From IMG/VR virus record IMGVR_UViG_3300042305_001508, positions 1 to 28,457 of that record: a stretch of 28,457 nucleotides of DNA. One strand, 5' to 3'. Positions 12,343 to 21,056 of the stretch are shown one piece after another. Numbering within the stretch: the first letter of the stretch is position 1; each line of letters opens with the position of its first letter. The DNA is from a virus. Position numbers and translations under genes: made by a program. The notes under the pieces were generated by a model that made no database searches, was not told where the DNA came from, and saw only the letters and a program-made list of their open reading frames with translations.

Positions 12343-13432
12343 TTGCAGCCACCCTCCCGCGGAGATCGCCGTCGCAAAACAACGGGTAGGCCTTCGTGAC
12401 CTCGTTTCGGCCATGGTCAATCACGACCAGGCCCTGGCATGGCCGCTCGTGCGAATTGGCCTTGATGAACACCGCATAGGCCGAGTGCCCGATCACGCTA
12501 CCGTTGCTGACGTAGCGGCTTCCGCGGAGCCATCCCCAGGTGTGGTAGTGCCCGAAAATGGTCAGGTCGGCCCGGCGGCTCGCGTCCCACGCCGCGATGG
12601 CCTTGGATGCCGGCAGGGCCAGCCCGTAGACCCCGCCGGCATAGCGGATGCTGTGCCCGTGTGTCGTCCGCAGCACAAAACCGTCAAGGTCGAGATAGCC
12701 CAGGTGGCCGGTGGAGATTCGCCACTCCACGTTTTTGTTTCGCTCCTCGCGGGCGAGGGTGTGATACAGAAGCTGCTCCCACGAATGATCCAACTCCGTC
12801 GCAATCCGCAGCTTTTCGGTCGAGCGGCCATGATTGCCCGCGTTCGTGCAGACCATCACCTCGTCGGCCCTGGACGCGATCGCGTCTATGAGCCCCCGGA
12901 GCCGCTCGCCGATCCACCGTGTTGCGTTTGGCGGGGTGAGCTGCGTCACCTCGACGCAGTCCGGGTGGATATGCCCCGTGATGAAGTCGCCGCCCAGCCA
13001 GACAACGATCCGGCGAATGTCCGCCAGGGCCCGCTCGTGCTCGAGCATCGAAAACAGTCTCGACTCCAGCTCGGCCAGGCGACGCTCGCAGACCTCTAGC
13101 GAGTAGTCGTTTTCGCCGTTGACGGTAGCCGGGTCTACTCGCTCCTCGCAGTGGACGTCCGAGAGCATGAACACCACAGTCGCCGCATGCCGCCGCTTTG
13201 ATGCCCTGGCCGGCCGCTTCGGGTGGACCGCGGCCAGGCCTTGAAGGCTTGCTAGGGCATCGGCCCGCTCCCGCTCGCGGTCGATCTGCGCGAGCGCCGC
13301 CTTGTAGCGGTTCTTGATCGTGGCAACCTCGGAACGCAAACGGGCCAGCTCCGCGTCAGCGGCAAGCTGCTGCTGCGATGCGACGGCATCGGCGACGGCC
13401 TCAACGGCACCGGTCACTCGCCTTTGAGCCAT
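12335..13432 (-). CDS. Calcineurin-like metallophosphoesterase
   Basis: 365 residues from the ATG at 13432, overlapping the gene before it by 19 bases. A longer frame to 13705 would run out of frame through that gene and is rejected. Residues 20-65 form a coiled coil. The catalytic domain has the family metal motifs in order: SDVH (91-94), GGD (147-149), GNH (199-201), HGH (258-260) and GHYH (294-297). Such enzymes hydrolyse phosphodiesters or phosphomonoesters with two metals. In phages they are often annotated as DNA exonuclease or phosphatase, but the substrate here is unknown. Its late-arm position argues against a purely early DNA role. Confidence 0.85.
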   Translation of the reverse strand: MAQRRVTGAVEAVADAVASQQQLAADAELARLRSEVATIKNRYKAALAQIDRERERADALASLQGLAAVHPKRPARASKRRHAATVVFMLSDVHCEERVDPATVNGENDYSLEVCERRLAELESRLFSMLEHERALADIRRIVVWLGGDFITGHIHPDCVEVTQLTPPNATRWIGERLRGLIDAIASRADEVMVCTNAGNHGRSTEKLRIATELDHSWEQLLYHTLAREERNKNVEWRISTGHLGYLDLDGFVLRTTHGHSIRYAGGVYGLALPASKAIAAWDASRRADLTIFGHYHTWGWLRGSRYVSNGSVIGHSAYAVFIKANSHERPCQGLVVIDHGRNEVTKAYPLFCDGDLRGRVAANA

Positions 13433-13662
13433 GCCTGGACTCCGTTTCGCCCGATGTTCGCGATGCCCCTCGAAGCCAGCACGCTTACGATCGCCAGCAC
13501 GGCAGGCCGCTGGTGGCGGCCGAACTTGCCGGCCAGGTATGCCTCCTTGATCGCCTGCAGCGTCGGCTGGTGCTCGTCCGCGACGCGATCCTGCCATCGC
13601 CGCGGCCGGCCATCGGGGATCGCCGCCGCAATTTCCGCGATGATGTCGTTGGCTTTGGCCAT
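13414..13662 (-). CDS. Small HTH-like protein
   Basis: 82 residues. LQAIKEAYLAGKFGRHQRPA, then VLASRGIANIGRNGVQAWLKGE, reads as a terminal helix-turn-helix ending in W-L-K, the pattern of small phage DNA-binding proteins. The start shares one base with the upstream stop (TGATG). It lies in a run of small late genes between tail genes and the phosphoesterase. A packaging or late-regulation role is possible but not shown. Confidence 0.55.
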   Translation of the reverse strand: MAKANDIIAEIAAAIPDGRPRRWQDRVADEHQPTLQAIKEAYLAGKFGRHQRPAVLAIVSVLASRGIANIGRNGVQAWLKGE

Positions 13663-13955
13663 CAGTCATCCTCGTGATCGTCGGCCTGGCGGAACCCTTC
13701 GGCATCCAAGATGGCGGCCGCCGTGCTGGCGACTTCCTCGACCGTGGATTCGCTCAAGTCTGGAAACCTGGCGTGGAGTAGCTCGTGGAGGAGAACGTCC
13801 ATCAGCGCCAACCCGTGCATGGAGCGATGAACTCGGATCGTGCGTTTACCCCAGTCGCAATCGCCCTCACGGTCCCGCGGGTAGTCGACGCGGCGGATCG
13901 ACCAGCGGCGGTCGCCGATATACACCCGCGTCGGCTTGCGTCGCCTGGGGCTCAT
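13662..13955 (-). CDS. Small zinc metallopeptidase-like protein (HELLH)
   Basis: 97 residues. MDVLLHELLHARFPDLSEST carries an HExxH motif (HELLH, about 57-61), and the following VEEVASTAAAIL helix supplies acidic residues for the third ligand. A basic N-terminus with a W-S-I-R-R-V strand and two short strands precede it, as in minigluzincin or SprT-like folds of phages. The substrate is unknown. The start overlaps the upstream stop as ATGA. Confidence 0.7.
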   Translation of the reverse strand: MSPRRRKPTRVYIGDRRWSIRRVDYPRDREGDCDWGKRTIRVHRSMHGLALMDVLLHELLHARFPDLSESTVEEVASTAAAILDAEGFRQADDHEDD

Positions 13956-14245
13956 GGATTTGGTTGTGTCCCATTCTGCGCCGGCGTCAAGTCGGAATCC
14001 GTGCTAGCACCGATGCCCAGCCGCCGGCCGGCGGCGTTCATCCACTCGCGGCGCTCATGGCATGCGCAGTCCTCGATGCCAGCGGCGGCCGCCAGCCGGG
14101 CCACCCTGGCCTCCGTAATGCCGATGGCTGACAGGGCCATCGCGGCCACGTCCCCAAGGCCAGGCGTGCAGCGGCGTTTGGGGTACGGTGGATCGCGCCG
14201 CGTTAGGCAGTTTTGACAAATGCCGTTTTCAAAAACGCACCACAT
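13952..14245 (-). CDS. Small cysteine-rich protein, possible zinc ribbon
   Basis: 97 residues from the ATG at 14245, sharing one base with the previous TAA (TAATG). MWCVFENGICQNCLTRRDPP, then RRC, gives a CxxC plus C cluster. The C-terminal part has EDCACHERREWMNAAG, a C-x-C-x-x-R-R pattern seen in small phage proteins of unknown role. It belongs to the small-gene block after the tail-tip genes. Confidence 0.55.
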   Translation of the reverse strand: MWCVFENGICQNCLTRRDPPYPKRRCTPGLGDVAAMALSAIGITEARVARLAAAAGIEDCACHERREWMNAAGRRLGIGASTDSDLTPAQNGTQPNP

Positions 14246-16170
14246 TATCGCAACGTAAACGTGGCAATACCGCACTCGTCACCGAGCCCTTCACTACTAG
14301 AAATATCGCGAATGAATGAAGACGACCCAAGAGTCTTCCCGCTCCACGGATTGCATCTAGCAGTAAGGCCAGATTGCGTCGGAAACTCTGCCATAATCCA
14401 TCCCCAAGCCATTCGCTTTTGCCGTATTCCGCCAATAGGAAGCGACACAGGCTCGCCGCGCAGTATTTTGTTTGGTACACGAATATCGCCACTTGTATAA
14501 AGCCGGTACCGGCCACCAGGAACCCTGGCCGGCACACTGAATAGAGGTTGCTTTAGCGTTTGCACCCGGCCGCAGAACGTGAGGAATACGTCAAACTGAT
14601 CCCTATCGAGATCAGAGCCGCATGGGTCAATAGGCCAGTTTACGGTTAGCTGGCACGACAACTCATACTGCGTTTCACCGTCGTAGTCTTGAAACCAAAA
14701 CTGGTTATCTGCTAGCTGACTCCCGTTAGGTGCTAAAGCGCCAAGCGTATATTTGCCGGCTTGGTACAGTTCTCCATCAAACTCTACGTCAAGCTCCGAA
14801 AAACACTGTCCCGGTGCTGCGTGCGTAACGCGGCAGTTCTTTGTCCACCTGCGGCAGTTTGTTCGCACCGAGGCGGAGATGGCTGCCGCAGCATCTTGTG
14901 CGTTTGTCTCGCACGGACTAATGCCGGGAGCCCCGGTTTCATTGAACTCCATAGGGACGTGCCCCACGGTCACGGCGATATTTGAGGATTCTCCAACACG
15001 AACTCCGATATATTCGACATTCCGAGAACTTTCTGTCGGTGCAAATGTATGCCTTGATGGCAATTTCGCGAGTGGTGCGTAACTCAGTTGCGGACGAACG
15101 GCACTTTGCCCGACTTGGTCGTATTTCTCCATGTCGGTGTCGGCAAAATCCATGGGGCTAAGACTCTCGAATCCAGTTTTCACAACGCCCGGCATGGGGT
15201 TCATCAAGCACTCAACAGAAATCTCGCCAGAGCATCCGACTACAAACCGGAATGTCGGTTTCCCAACAACCCTGCGTTGCGGCACTACATTTTCCATCCC
15301 CAAGTAGGACATCTGAAAAGGGATTTGTATGTAGTCTGGCACTGCCCAGTGCGTACCTCGCGACGGGAACGCAGCAAACTGCACGGTCTGCTGCGGCCCT
15401 CCGCCATTAGCGAGCAGCTCTGCGTAAATAAAAACCTCGCGCACAAATCTGCTTTGTGCCGACTCCTGCTGCATAAGGTGAGTCTTTAGGGGCGTAGGGT
15501 AGTCTGCGCCGGTCGGATCCCACGATTGCCCGAACTCCAGCCGCACGCGGACAGTGCAGGCAGGCTCCAGCCCTTGCTCGTCGCATCCAATAAGCAGGTC
15601 TATCGTGACTGGACCCGAGGACCAAGACATGTCAATCGAGACGTCAAAAACGTGGCGAGGATTGTCGAATGGACCGCGAACTAAAAGCGTCCCAGGTGAC
15701 ACCCGCAGCGCCCTGTTGGTGGCAAGGCCTGGCCAATCGCCCTGCGGCTCGCCTGGCGGCTTGATTGGCAAAATGCGTTTCCATTGGTCGGCGCGTTGCT
15801 TTCTTGTGAATTGGCCCATCGCAGACTCGATCGTCGCCGCCGCGGCCCTTGCTGACTGATCCTTCAGCCAATCGTAAGACAACCCAAGCTCGGCTAAGGC
15901 TGCGTCTCTAGTCGAAGGCCACATCCCGCCTATCTGGGCAAACGTAAGCTCGTTCTGGATCGCTCCAGACTTGAGCCTCCAGACACAACTTGTGTCGTAT
16001 GATTCGAGGTCGAGCGGCAGCCGGTCGTCATGTACGTCTGCCGCCAGCTCCACTGGTATACGAGGCGGCGAGAGGGATCCGTCAGGAAATCTCACCACCG
16101 GCACGGAGTAGCGGCACCGCCCAAAACACCCGCCACAACAACGGCACTTATGGCCACGCGAAGGAGCCAT
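14245..16170 (-). CDS. Large virion-associated protein of unknown function, lower GC
   Basis: 641 residues, not recognised. The N-terminus is cysteine-rich (HKCRCCGGCFGRCRYS). The middle and end are beta-rich with many aromatic and Asn/Gln residues (FDVSIDMSWSSGPVTIDLLI, GELYQAGKYTLGALAPNGSQ), typical of tail-tip or fibre-like proteins. It follows two conserved tail proteins, which supports a tail-tip role. In 14281-14520 GC is 52 percent by my count, against about 70 percent in a line of the nearby gene at 11569, and codon ends are far more often A or T. This suggests recent acquisition from another source. Confidence 0.6.
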   Translation of the reverse strand: MAPSRGHKCRCCGGCFGRCRYSVPVVRFPDGSLSPPRIPVELAADVHDDRLPLDLESYDTSCVWRLKSGAIQNELTFAQIGGMWPSTRDAALAELGLSYDWLKDQSARAAAATIESAMGQFTRKQRADQWKRILPIKPPGEPQGDWPGLATNRALRVSPGTLLVRGPFDNPRHVFDVSIDMSWSSGPVTIDLLIGCDEQGLEPACTVRVRLEFGQSWDPTGADYPTPLKTHLMQQESAQSRFVREVFIYAELLANGGGPQQTVQFAAFPSRGTHWAVPDYIQIPFQMSYLGMENVVPQRRVVGKPTFRFVVGCSGEISVECLMNPMPGVVKTGFESLSPMDFADTDMEKYDQVGQSAVRPQLSYAPLAKLPSRHTFAPTESSRNVEYIGVRVGESSNIAVTVGHVPMEFNETGAPGISPCETNAQDAAAAISASVRTNCRRWTKNCRVTHAAPGQCFSELDVEFDGELYQAGKYTLGALAPNGSQLADNQFWFQDYDGETQYELSCQLTVNWPIDPCGSDLDRDQFDVFLTFCGRVQTLKQPLFSVPARVPGGRYRLYTSGDIRVPNKILRGEPVSLPIGGIRQKRMAWGWIMAEFPTQSGLTARCNPWSGKTLGSSSFIRDISSSEGLGDECGIATFTLR

Positions 16171-16698
16171 TTACATGCACCCCACTGCCCAGCGGACTTC
16201 GTCGGTGCCTCCATCTACCCACAGCAGCTGCACAAGTCCGCACTTTGCCGTGACGAGCTTTGTGTGATCCATGTTGTTGACTGTCGCGTAGCGATGCGAT
16301 GAACTCGCATACTGCACTTTGCAGGCAAACACACCGCCAACAGCGGCCATCCCAATTTTTGTGGCGCTGATCGGTTCCAGGCAGACAACGAATCGGTCTG
16401 CGTGATCGGACGTGTTTGGCTTTACGCCGGCGAGCGCAGGACGCCTAGCGAACTCTCGGGCGTGCGACTCGCTCTGTCGCGGATTTACGACGACGTCACT
16501 GATTCCGAGAACGCCAAACTGCGGCACGTCGACGCCGGCGTCGTTTCGGATCCAGACCGTATTCTGCGCCGGCTGCAGGGATCCCAGCTCTCCGCCAGTG
16601 CGACCGGAGGCCTTCACCAAGTCGAGCATCCTATTCCACGCCACGGCAGGCACAACCAGCCGCTCGCCTGGATTTACCTTCTGGTAAGGATCTTTCAC
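16171..16698 (-). CDS. Conserved-looking tail-region protein, unknown function
   Basis: 175 residues. It begins MKDPYQKVNPGERLVVPAVA, with a helix (WNRMLDLVKAS), then a beta-rich body (NTVWIRNDAGVDVPQFGVLG, RFVVCLEPISATKIGMAAVG, CGLVQLLWVDGG). It is most likely a minor tail or virion protein by position, between the protein at 16695 and the 641-residue one. It overlaps the gene before by four bases (ATGA), and its TAA directly abuts the next ATG. Confidence 0.6.
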   Translation of the reverse strand: MKDPYQKVNPGERLVVPAVAWNRMLDLVKASGRTGGELGSLQPAQNTVWIRNDAGVDVPQFGVLGISDVVVNPRQSESHAREFARRPALAGVKPNTSDHADRFVVCLEPISATKIGMAAVGGVFACKVQYASSSHRYATVNNMDHTKLVTAKCGLVQLLWVDGGTDEVRWAVGCM

Positions 16699-17642
16699 GG
16701 CTTGAACTTTGGTGTCTTTGGTGGATAGATCGCCGGGAACGTGTTTCCAATCTGTAACCGCGCAAAATCTTTCGCTCGATAAACCGTGTTGATAATCACA
16801 AACTTGGGTTTTCTGAAAATTGTCGACGAAGACGCAGCCGTCTCGTACATCACGCTCATTTGTTCCCAGCCCATCTTGCCATTTACGTCGACCCCTCCAA
16901 CCTTGAAGTTGGAGCGATTCGGTCTCGCGGCGAATGAAAACGTGATGGCCGCCGCTGCTGCGCCGCGCGTTATGTCGCCACGGGCACCCATGAACAGCAC
17001 CTCGCCTGGCTCAAACACTCGCCATTTGTCATGGTTATTCGTGCCAGTCAGTTCGTAGAGCGTGGCGATATACGAATTGACCAGGTACGAAGCCGGGAAA
17101 ACCCAGGTTTCCGAAAAATTGAACTGCGGAACGACAATGTCGATCCCCTTGACCTGGTCGCCCTCGACGTTGATGGCGCCTTCGAGGTCTGGGAGCGCGC
17201 TGGCATCGCCAGTCACCTTGTAGCGAGCCTGGCCGCTTTGGCCGGTTTGCGAGCCTTTGACCCCCAGCTCGTCGGGCATATCCCACGTCGCAAACGACTG
17301 TGTGATGTGCTCTGTGCCACCGGTGGTGTCGAACGAAATAGTGTTTGCGACTGGCTCCTTCGTATCGTCGCCCGTTTCTTCCTTTTCCGGTATCAGCGTG
17401 CCGTAAGTCGCGGCGATCTCGTACCACTTGCTGCCGATGCTGCGAACGTCGAGACGATTGCGGCGGTGCCCGAACATCTCGAGCGGCGCCAGCTCAATGC
17501 CTTTGGTTTCGGCGGCCGTGTAGTCGGCCATGTTTGGCACGAGCCATTTCAGATTCACTTCGCGCTGCAGCGTGCCGTCGTCTTGCGTCGACAGCCCGCC
17601 GCTAGCGGAATCAAGCGTCTCAATTTTGCTCGGGTATGCCAC
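16695..17642 (-). CDS. Tail protein (distal tail-like position)
   Basis: 315 residues from a GTG (17642) with AGGAG seven bases upstream, overlapping the end of the tape measure gene. The protein is beta-rich (ANTISFDTTGGTEHITQSFA, FNFSETWVFPASYLVNSYIA, VLFMGARGDITRGAAAAAIT). It lies immediately downstream of the tape measure gene, where siphophages usually place the distal tail protein. No motif proves this. Confidence 0.6.
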   Translation of the reverse strand: MAYPSKIETLDSASGGLSTQDDGTLQREVNLKWLVPNMADYTAAETKGIELAPLEMFGHRRNRLDVRSIGSKWYEIAATYGTLIPEKEETGDDTKEPVANTISFDTTGGTEHITQSFATWDMPDELGVKGSQTGQSGQARYKVTGDASALPDLEGAINVEGDQVKGIDIVVPQFNFSETWVFPASYLVNSYIATLYELTGTNNHDKWRVFEPGEVLFMGARGDITRGAAAAAITFSFAARPNRSNFKVGGVDVNGKMGWEQMSVMYETAASSSTIFRKPKFVIINTVYRAKDFARLQIGNTFPAIYPPKTPKFKP

Positions 17643-17651
17643 GCTATGCTC

Positions 17652-19964
17652 CTACGCGAACGCTACTCCGCCATCGCGAACGCTGCGGGCGATCTGCTCC
17701 AGCAACTGCACCTGCCGCTCGGATGCCATGGCGGTCTGCTCGGCGGCTGAAAGCATGCTCTTGTCGTCGGACGCCAGCGGCGTCGCCGTTGCATCGCCGA
17801 TAGCTGCAATCGCCTGCTGCATGCCGGCTGGGTCAATCGTCTGGATTCCGCCCTTTCCGAAGTCGACCATGTTGATAAGGTCGTCAATTCCGTCGGCCGC
17901 GCGCTTGGTGTTGTCCGCCGTTTGCTGGACGGCGTCGATTTGCGGGCCGATGCCGATTTGCTCGGCAATGCCGGCGGAGAACGTCGAGAGAACCGCACCG
18001 AAAGCCGCCGCCGCCGGGGCCTGCGGGCCATCAAAACCAGGCTCCCGCCTATCCGAACGCTTGGCGGAAGTTTTCTCGTCGGCAGGCTTTTTCTTGGGGG
18101 CCCGCGCGGCCTCAAGCTGGGCCCGCAGCCCTTCGATCGTGGCGTCGTAAAACTCGTTCCGTGCGTTGTCCGCTGCCTGCCGCTCGTCGGCCGCGGCTTG
18201 CCGCGACGCCGTCCGCTCCGCCGATCGCGAATCAGCGTCCCCGCCACGGGCCCGCTGCCGCTCCAGCTCAGTATCCACCTCGGCAAGTGCCGCCCGCAGT
18301 CCAGAGACCGCGAACTTCCAGTCAAAGGCGGCACGGAAGTAGAGGCCGAGCTTCTCAAACCCTGCCTGCAGGGCGAGTATGTCGGAACCAAACACTCCCA
18401 TAAGCCGGTCCAGGCCTTCAATCAGCGAGTCGGCAAGGTAGGCGCCAGTGGCCGCCGCCGTGTTGGTCAGGAACGCGAAGAAGTCGTGCGCCGCCTTGGT
18501 GGCCTGCGTCAATGCGATTGACAGGTTGATGGTGAGGAGTTGCCAGGCGCGGCTGAAATCCAGTTCAGCCAGGGCCGCCATGATGCCGTCCATTTCCTTG
18601 CGGAAAGCCGGCGACAGCTGCCTTGCGACGACGACAGCGGTCGCCACGCCACCAACCAGGGCAGCCACAACCAGGCCAATCGGCGAGAGCACCGCAGTCA
18701 AGACGGCCCCAATGACGCCAATGGCGGCGGCGAGCACCTTGCACGCGATCCCGGCCACGATGGCCGTCGTGCCCAGCAGAAACACCGCGGCCGTGACGCC
18801 GGCTACAACCTTTGCAGCCAGCGGGAACTTCTCGATAAGCATGCCGAGCACGTCCAGTATCCAGGTCAGGCCGGAAACCACTTGTCCAGCCGAGTCGCCA
18901 AGAGCCTTGGCGAACGACACCGACAGTCGCTGCACGGCCGCGCCGATCTTCTCAAACGCTCCGCTCAATCCGCTCATCAAAATCTGAAACTTCGCGGCGA
19001 CCGGCAGGTTGGACTCCATCGCATCGGCCATCGTTTCAAACCCTGCGGTGCCGACCTGCAGGAACGCACCGATCACGCGTATTCCGCGGTCGCCGAAAAC
19101 CCTGCCAAGAATGTCGTCGCGAGTCTGCTGGTCGACTCCCTGGAGGGCCTTTTCCAGAACCTCGACGATTTGCACGAGCGGTAGCAGCTTCCCGTCGGCG
19201 TCGCGGAAGTCGCTCATGGACAGCCCGACCTGGGCAAGAGCGTCCGCCGCCTCTTTGCTGGGCGACGTCAGTCGCACCAGCATGGTCTTGATGCCCGTGC
19301 CGGCTTCCTCGCCGCGGATTCCGTATCGGGCCAGGATCGCCAGGCCTTGCGAAATATCGAATAGCGACTGGTTGAAAAGGGCGCCGGCAGAGCCGACCAG
19401 TGCGAACGATTCCACCATCGCGGCGATCGACGTTTCGGACGCGTCTGCTGCCGCCGAAAGGGTATCCACGGCCTCCGTTGCAGAGACCCCGAAACTGTTC
19501 ATGGCGACTTTCATGAACACGGCCGCGTCGGCCATCTCGACGCCCGAAACGCGGGCGAACTGCACCGCGGCCTCCGCGGCCCCGCCAATCACGTCCTTGA
19601 ACTCCATGCCGGCCTTCGCCAGCTCGAGCATCGCGTTGGCGATCTTCGCCGGGGCAATTCCCATGCTGCGCGAAAGCCGCATGGCCTCGTCGTCGAGCTG
19701 CTTTACCTGGTCTTCGGTGAGGCCGGCAGCCGCCCGCATGCCGAGCAGGGCATCCTCGTAGGTCGCTGCACTCCTGGCCGCCAGAATGAGCGGCAGGCCC
19801 ACGGCCGTGCCGCCGAGGGCCAGTTTTGTGCCGAACTGCTGCATCGCGGCACCGACAGCCTTGAGCTTCGCCTGGACGCGGCTCATGGCCTGCTGGAACG
19901 CGCCGTCCTTGGCGAACACCTCGACGAACGCGCCGCCAGCCCGAACTGCTCCAGCGCTTGACAT
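17652..19964 (-). CDS. Tail tape measure protein
   Basis: 770 residues. It starts with a coiled region (FAKDGAFQQAMSRVQAKLKA), then the TP901-type core (about 70-230: YEDALLGMRAAAGLTEDQVK, AKIANAMLELAKAGMEFKDV, GTGIKTMLVRLTSPSKEAAD). Strongly hydrophobic helices follow at about 370-450 (AAKVVAGVTAAVFLLGTTAI, IGAVLTAVLSPIGLVVAALV), as in tape measures that form a membrane channel. The C-terminal part is long and helical (RSAERTASRQAAADERQAAD). Length predicts a tail of roughly 115 nm by the usual 0.15 nm per residue rule. It is the main proof that the element is a siphovirus-type phage. Confidence 0.93.
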   Translation of the reverse strand: MSSAGAVRAGGAFVEVFAKDGAFQQAMSRVQAKLKAVGAAMQQFGTKLALGGTAVGLPLILAARSAATYEDALLGMRAAAGLTEDQVKQLDDEAMRLSRSMGIAPAKIANAMLELAKAGMEFKDVIGGAAEAAVQFARVSGVEMADAAVFMKVAMNSFGVSATEAVDTLSAAADASETSIAAMVESFALVGSAGALFNQSLFDISQGLAILARYGIRGEEAGTGIKTMLVRLTSPSKEAADALAQVGLSMSDFRDADGKLLPLVQIVEVLEKALQGVDQQTRDDILGRVFGDRGIRVIGAFLQVGTAGFETMADAMESNLPVAAKFQILMSGLSGAFEKIGAAVQRLSVSFAKALGDSAGQVVSGLTWILDVLGMLIEKFPLAAKVVAGVTAAVFLLGTTAIVAGIACKVLAAAIGVIGAVLTAVLSPIGLVVAALVGGVATAVVVARQLSPAFRKEMDGIMAALAELDFSRAWQLLTINLSIALTQATKAAHDFFAFLTNTAAATGAYLADSLIEGLDRLMGVFGSDILALQAGFEKLGLYFRAAFDWKFAVSGLRAALAEVDTELERQRARGGDADSRSAERTASRQAAADERQAADNARNEFYDATIEGLRAQLEAARAPKKKPADEKTSAKRSDRREPGFDGPQAPAAAAFGAVLSTFSAGIAEQIGIGPQIDAVQQTADNTKRAADGIDDLINMVDFGKGGIQTIDPAGMQQAIAAIGDATATPLASDDKSMLSAAEQTAMASERQVQLLEQIARSVRDGGVAFA

Positions 19965-19972
19965 AACTCACC

Positions 19973-20270
19973 TCACCCCTCGCCAAACAGCTCGTTGAAG
20001 ATTTCTGGCGTGACTAGCTGCGGTTTCGGCTGCTCGTGGAACGGGTGAAACTCGTGCGGGTGATACGGTTTGATGCGTTTCTTCGGGTCGCGGTGAATCG
20101 AATACTGCTGGGCAATCAAGCTGCTGGTGTGGTTCCACGCCTCTTTTTGCCTGGCTTTGACTGCCCAGAGGAGTTGTCGGAGCGTCCAGTCTCCGGGGCT
20201 GACTCCGATGATTCCGCATAGCTCGAAGCAGAACCGATAGATGTCAGGTAGCTCTCGAGCGCCGCGTCCA
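19973..20270 (-). CDS. Tail assembly chaperone, -1 frame extension (T-like)
   Basis: The reading frame ending at 19973 codes a natural-looking stretch, DIYRFCFELCGIIGVSPGDW, then TLRQLLWAVKARQKEAWNHT and YHPHEFHPFHEQPKPQLVTP. It lies between the chaperone gene and the tape measure and has no ATG, GTG or TTG near its real beginning. It is in the -1 frame of the gene at 20116-20670. This is the classic layout of a gpG/gpGT-type chaperone made by programmed frameshifting. The 5' limit given is approximate: codon ends suggest the shift occurs at about 20225-20265. No canonical slippery heptamer is visible there. Confidence 0.65.
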
Positions 20271-20670
20271 TCTCCCTCCCCAGGCTGCCGATCCTGGCCT
20301 GCATCGTCTCCGTTATCCGGCGTTCCGCTTCGCGGCCCTTCTGCAGTGCCATCTCCAGCGCCGGCCTCACTTCTTTCCGGCAAAAAAAAATCGTTTCCTC
20401 GATCAAGGCCTCGGAGGCTGCATGGAGGACGTCGGCGTTGAATCCCTCGGTGAACTGGTCCGGCGTCAGGCCGCGTGAGTCGACCTGCTCCTGGCACATG
20501 AGGTAGAGCACCTGGCCGAGAGTGAACGGATCGCCCAGCCTGCGGAGGCACTGCTGCGTCGTCGGCAGGTCGAGCATGTCGACGCCGGTCGCGGTCTTGA
20601 TTCGCAAGAACGCCGGCAGCGTGCCCTTGACGTTCCACAGCCGGCCTTCTGTATCTGTAAACGTCTTCAT
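20116..20670 (-). CDS. Tail assembly chaperone (G-like)
   Basis: 184 residues from the ATG at 20670, which overlaps the tail tube stop (ATGA). It starts MKTFTDTEGRLWNVKGTLPA, a small beta unit, then helices (LRRLGDPFTLGQVLYLMCQE, LIEETIFFCRKEVRPALEMA, ERRITETMQARIGSLGREMD). The last 40 or so residues (SASSYAESSESAPETGRSDN onward) look like the non-coding alternative of the overlapping frame. Position between tail tube and tape measure and the overlapping -1 frame support the chaperone call. The run of nine T at 20390-20382 is a possible slip site, but codon use says this frame stays real past it. Confidence 0.75.
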   Translation of the reverse strand: MKTFTDTEGRLWNVKGTLPAFLRIKTATGVDMLDLPTTQQCLRRLGDPFTLGQVLYLMCQEQVDSRGLTPDQFTEGFNADVLHAASEALIEETIFFCRKEVRPALEMALQKGREAERRITETMQARIGSLGREMDAALESYLTSIGSASSYAESSESAPETGRSDNSSGQSKPGKKRRGTTPAA

Positions 20671-21044
20671 TTCCCGTGCATCCACTGCTTCAGTGTGAAC
20701 GTCGCCAGGACTGCACCGTCGAGCGGCTCGTCCATGGTGGATTCCGCGACCATGAAGTCTGCGGAAACGTCGCGCATGCCATTGGTAGTTGTGACAGTGA
20801 CCACCGTCCCGTCAACCTCTGCGGCACGCAGTTTTTCCACGTCCGCCGGCTTGACGACCGTCACGCTCAACTCGAGCGTGCGATGCGTGACGATCGTCGA
20901 CTCGGCGGAGTGCCCGTACCCAGTGGCGTCGATCTCGCGCGTGCGGCGCTGCACCGAGACGTCACGGACGCCGGACAATATCACCCCATCAAGGGCGAAC
21001 GTGCAGTTGCGCCCAAGGCGATACTTGTCGGTGGCACTGGGCAC
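20667..21044 (-). CDS. Tail tube-like protein (copy 2)
   Basis: 125 residues from a GTG (21044) with GGAG upstream. It begins DKYRLGRNCTFALDGVILSG, then VRDVSVQRRTREIDATGYGH, typical of small siphophage tail tube proteins in which the R-x-x-x-x-D-A/V-T-x-x-G loop follows the first strands. It is clearly related to the gene upstream (21057-21431) along its length: Y-x-LG-K/R-N-x-x-F, D-V-x-S-V-x-x-R-x-T, and L-D-G-A near the end. Confidence 0.7.
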   Translation of the reverse strand: MPSATDKYRLGRNCTFALDGVILSGVRDVSVQRRTREIDATGYGHSAESTIVTHRTLELSVTVVKPADVEKLRAAEVDGTVVTVTTTNGMRDVSADFMVAESTMDEPLDGAVLATFTLKQWMHGK

Positions 21045-21056
21045 GGGCTACTCCGT

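Noticed and set aside
13433-13705. N-terminal extension of the phosphoesterase frame
   Set aside because: It overlaps a better small gene, has random-like composition, and would lack a start signal.
14213-14500. Plus-strand open frames opposite the late genes
   Set aside because: They are antisense shadows of long, coupled minus-strand genes with no domain or start module of their own.
20382-20390. Nine-A run as proof of the frameshift site
   Set aside because: It is slippery, but third-position GC shows that the original frame remains coding for about 40 more codons. Kept only as a possibility.
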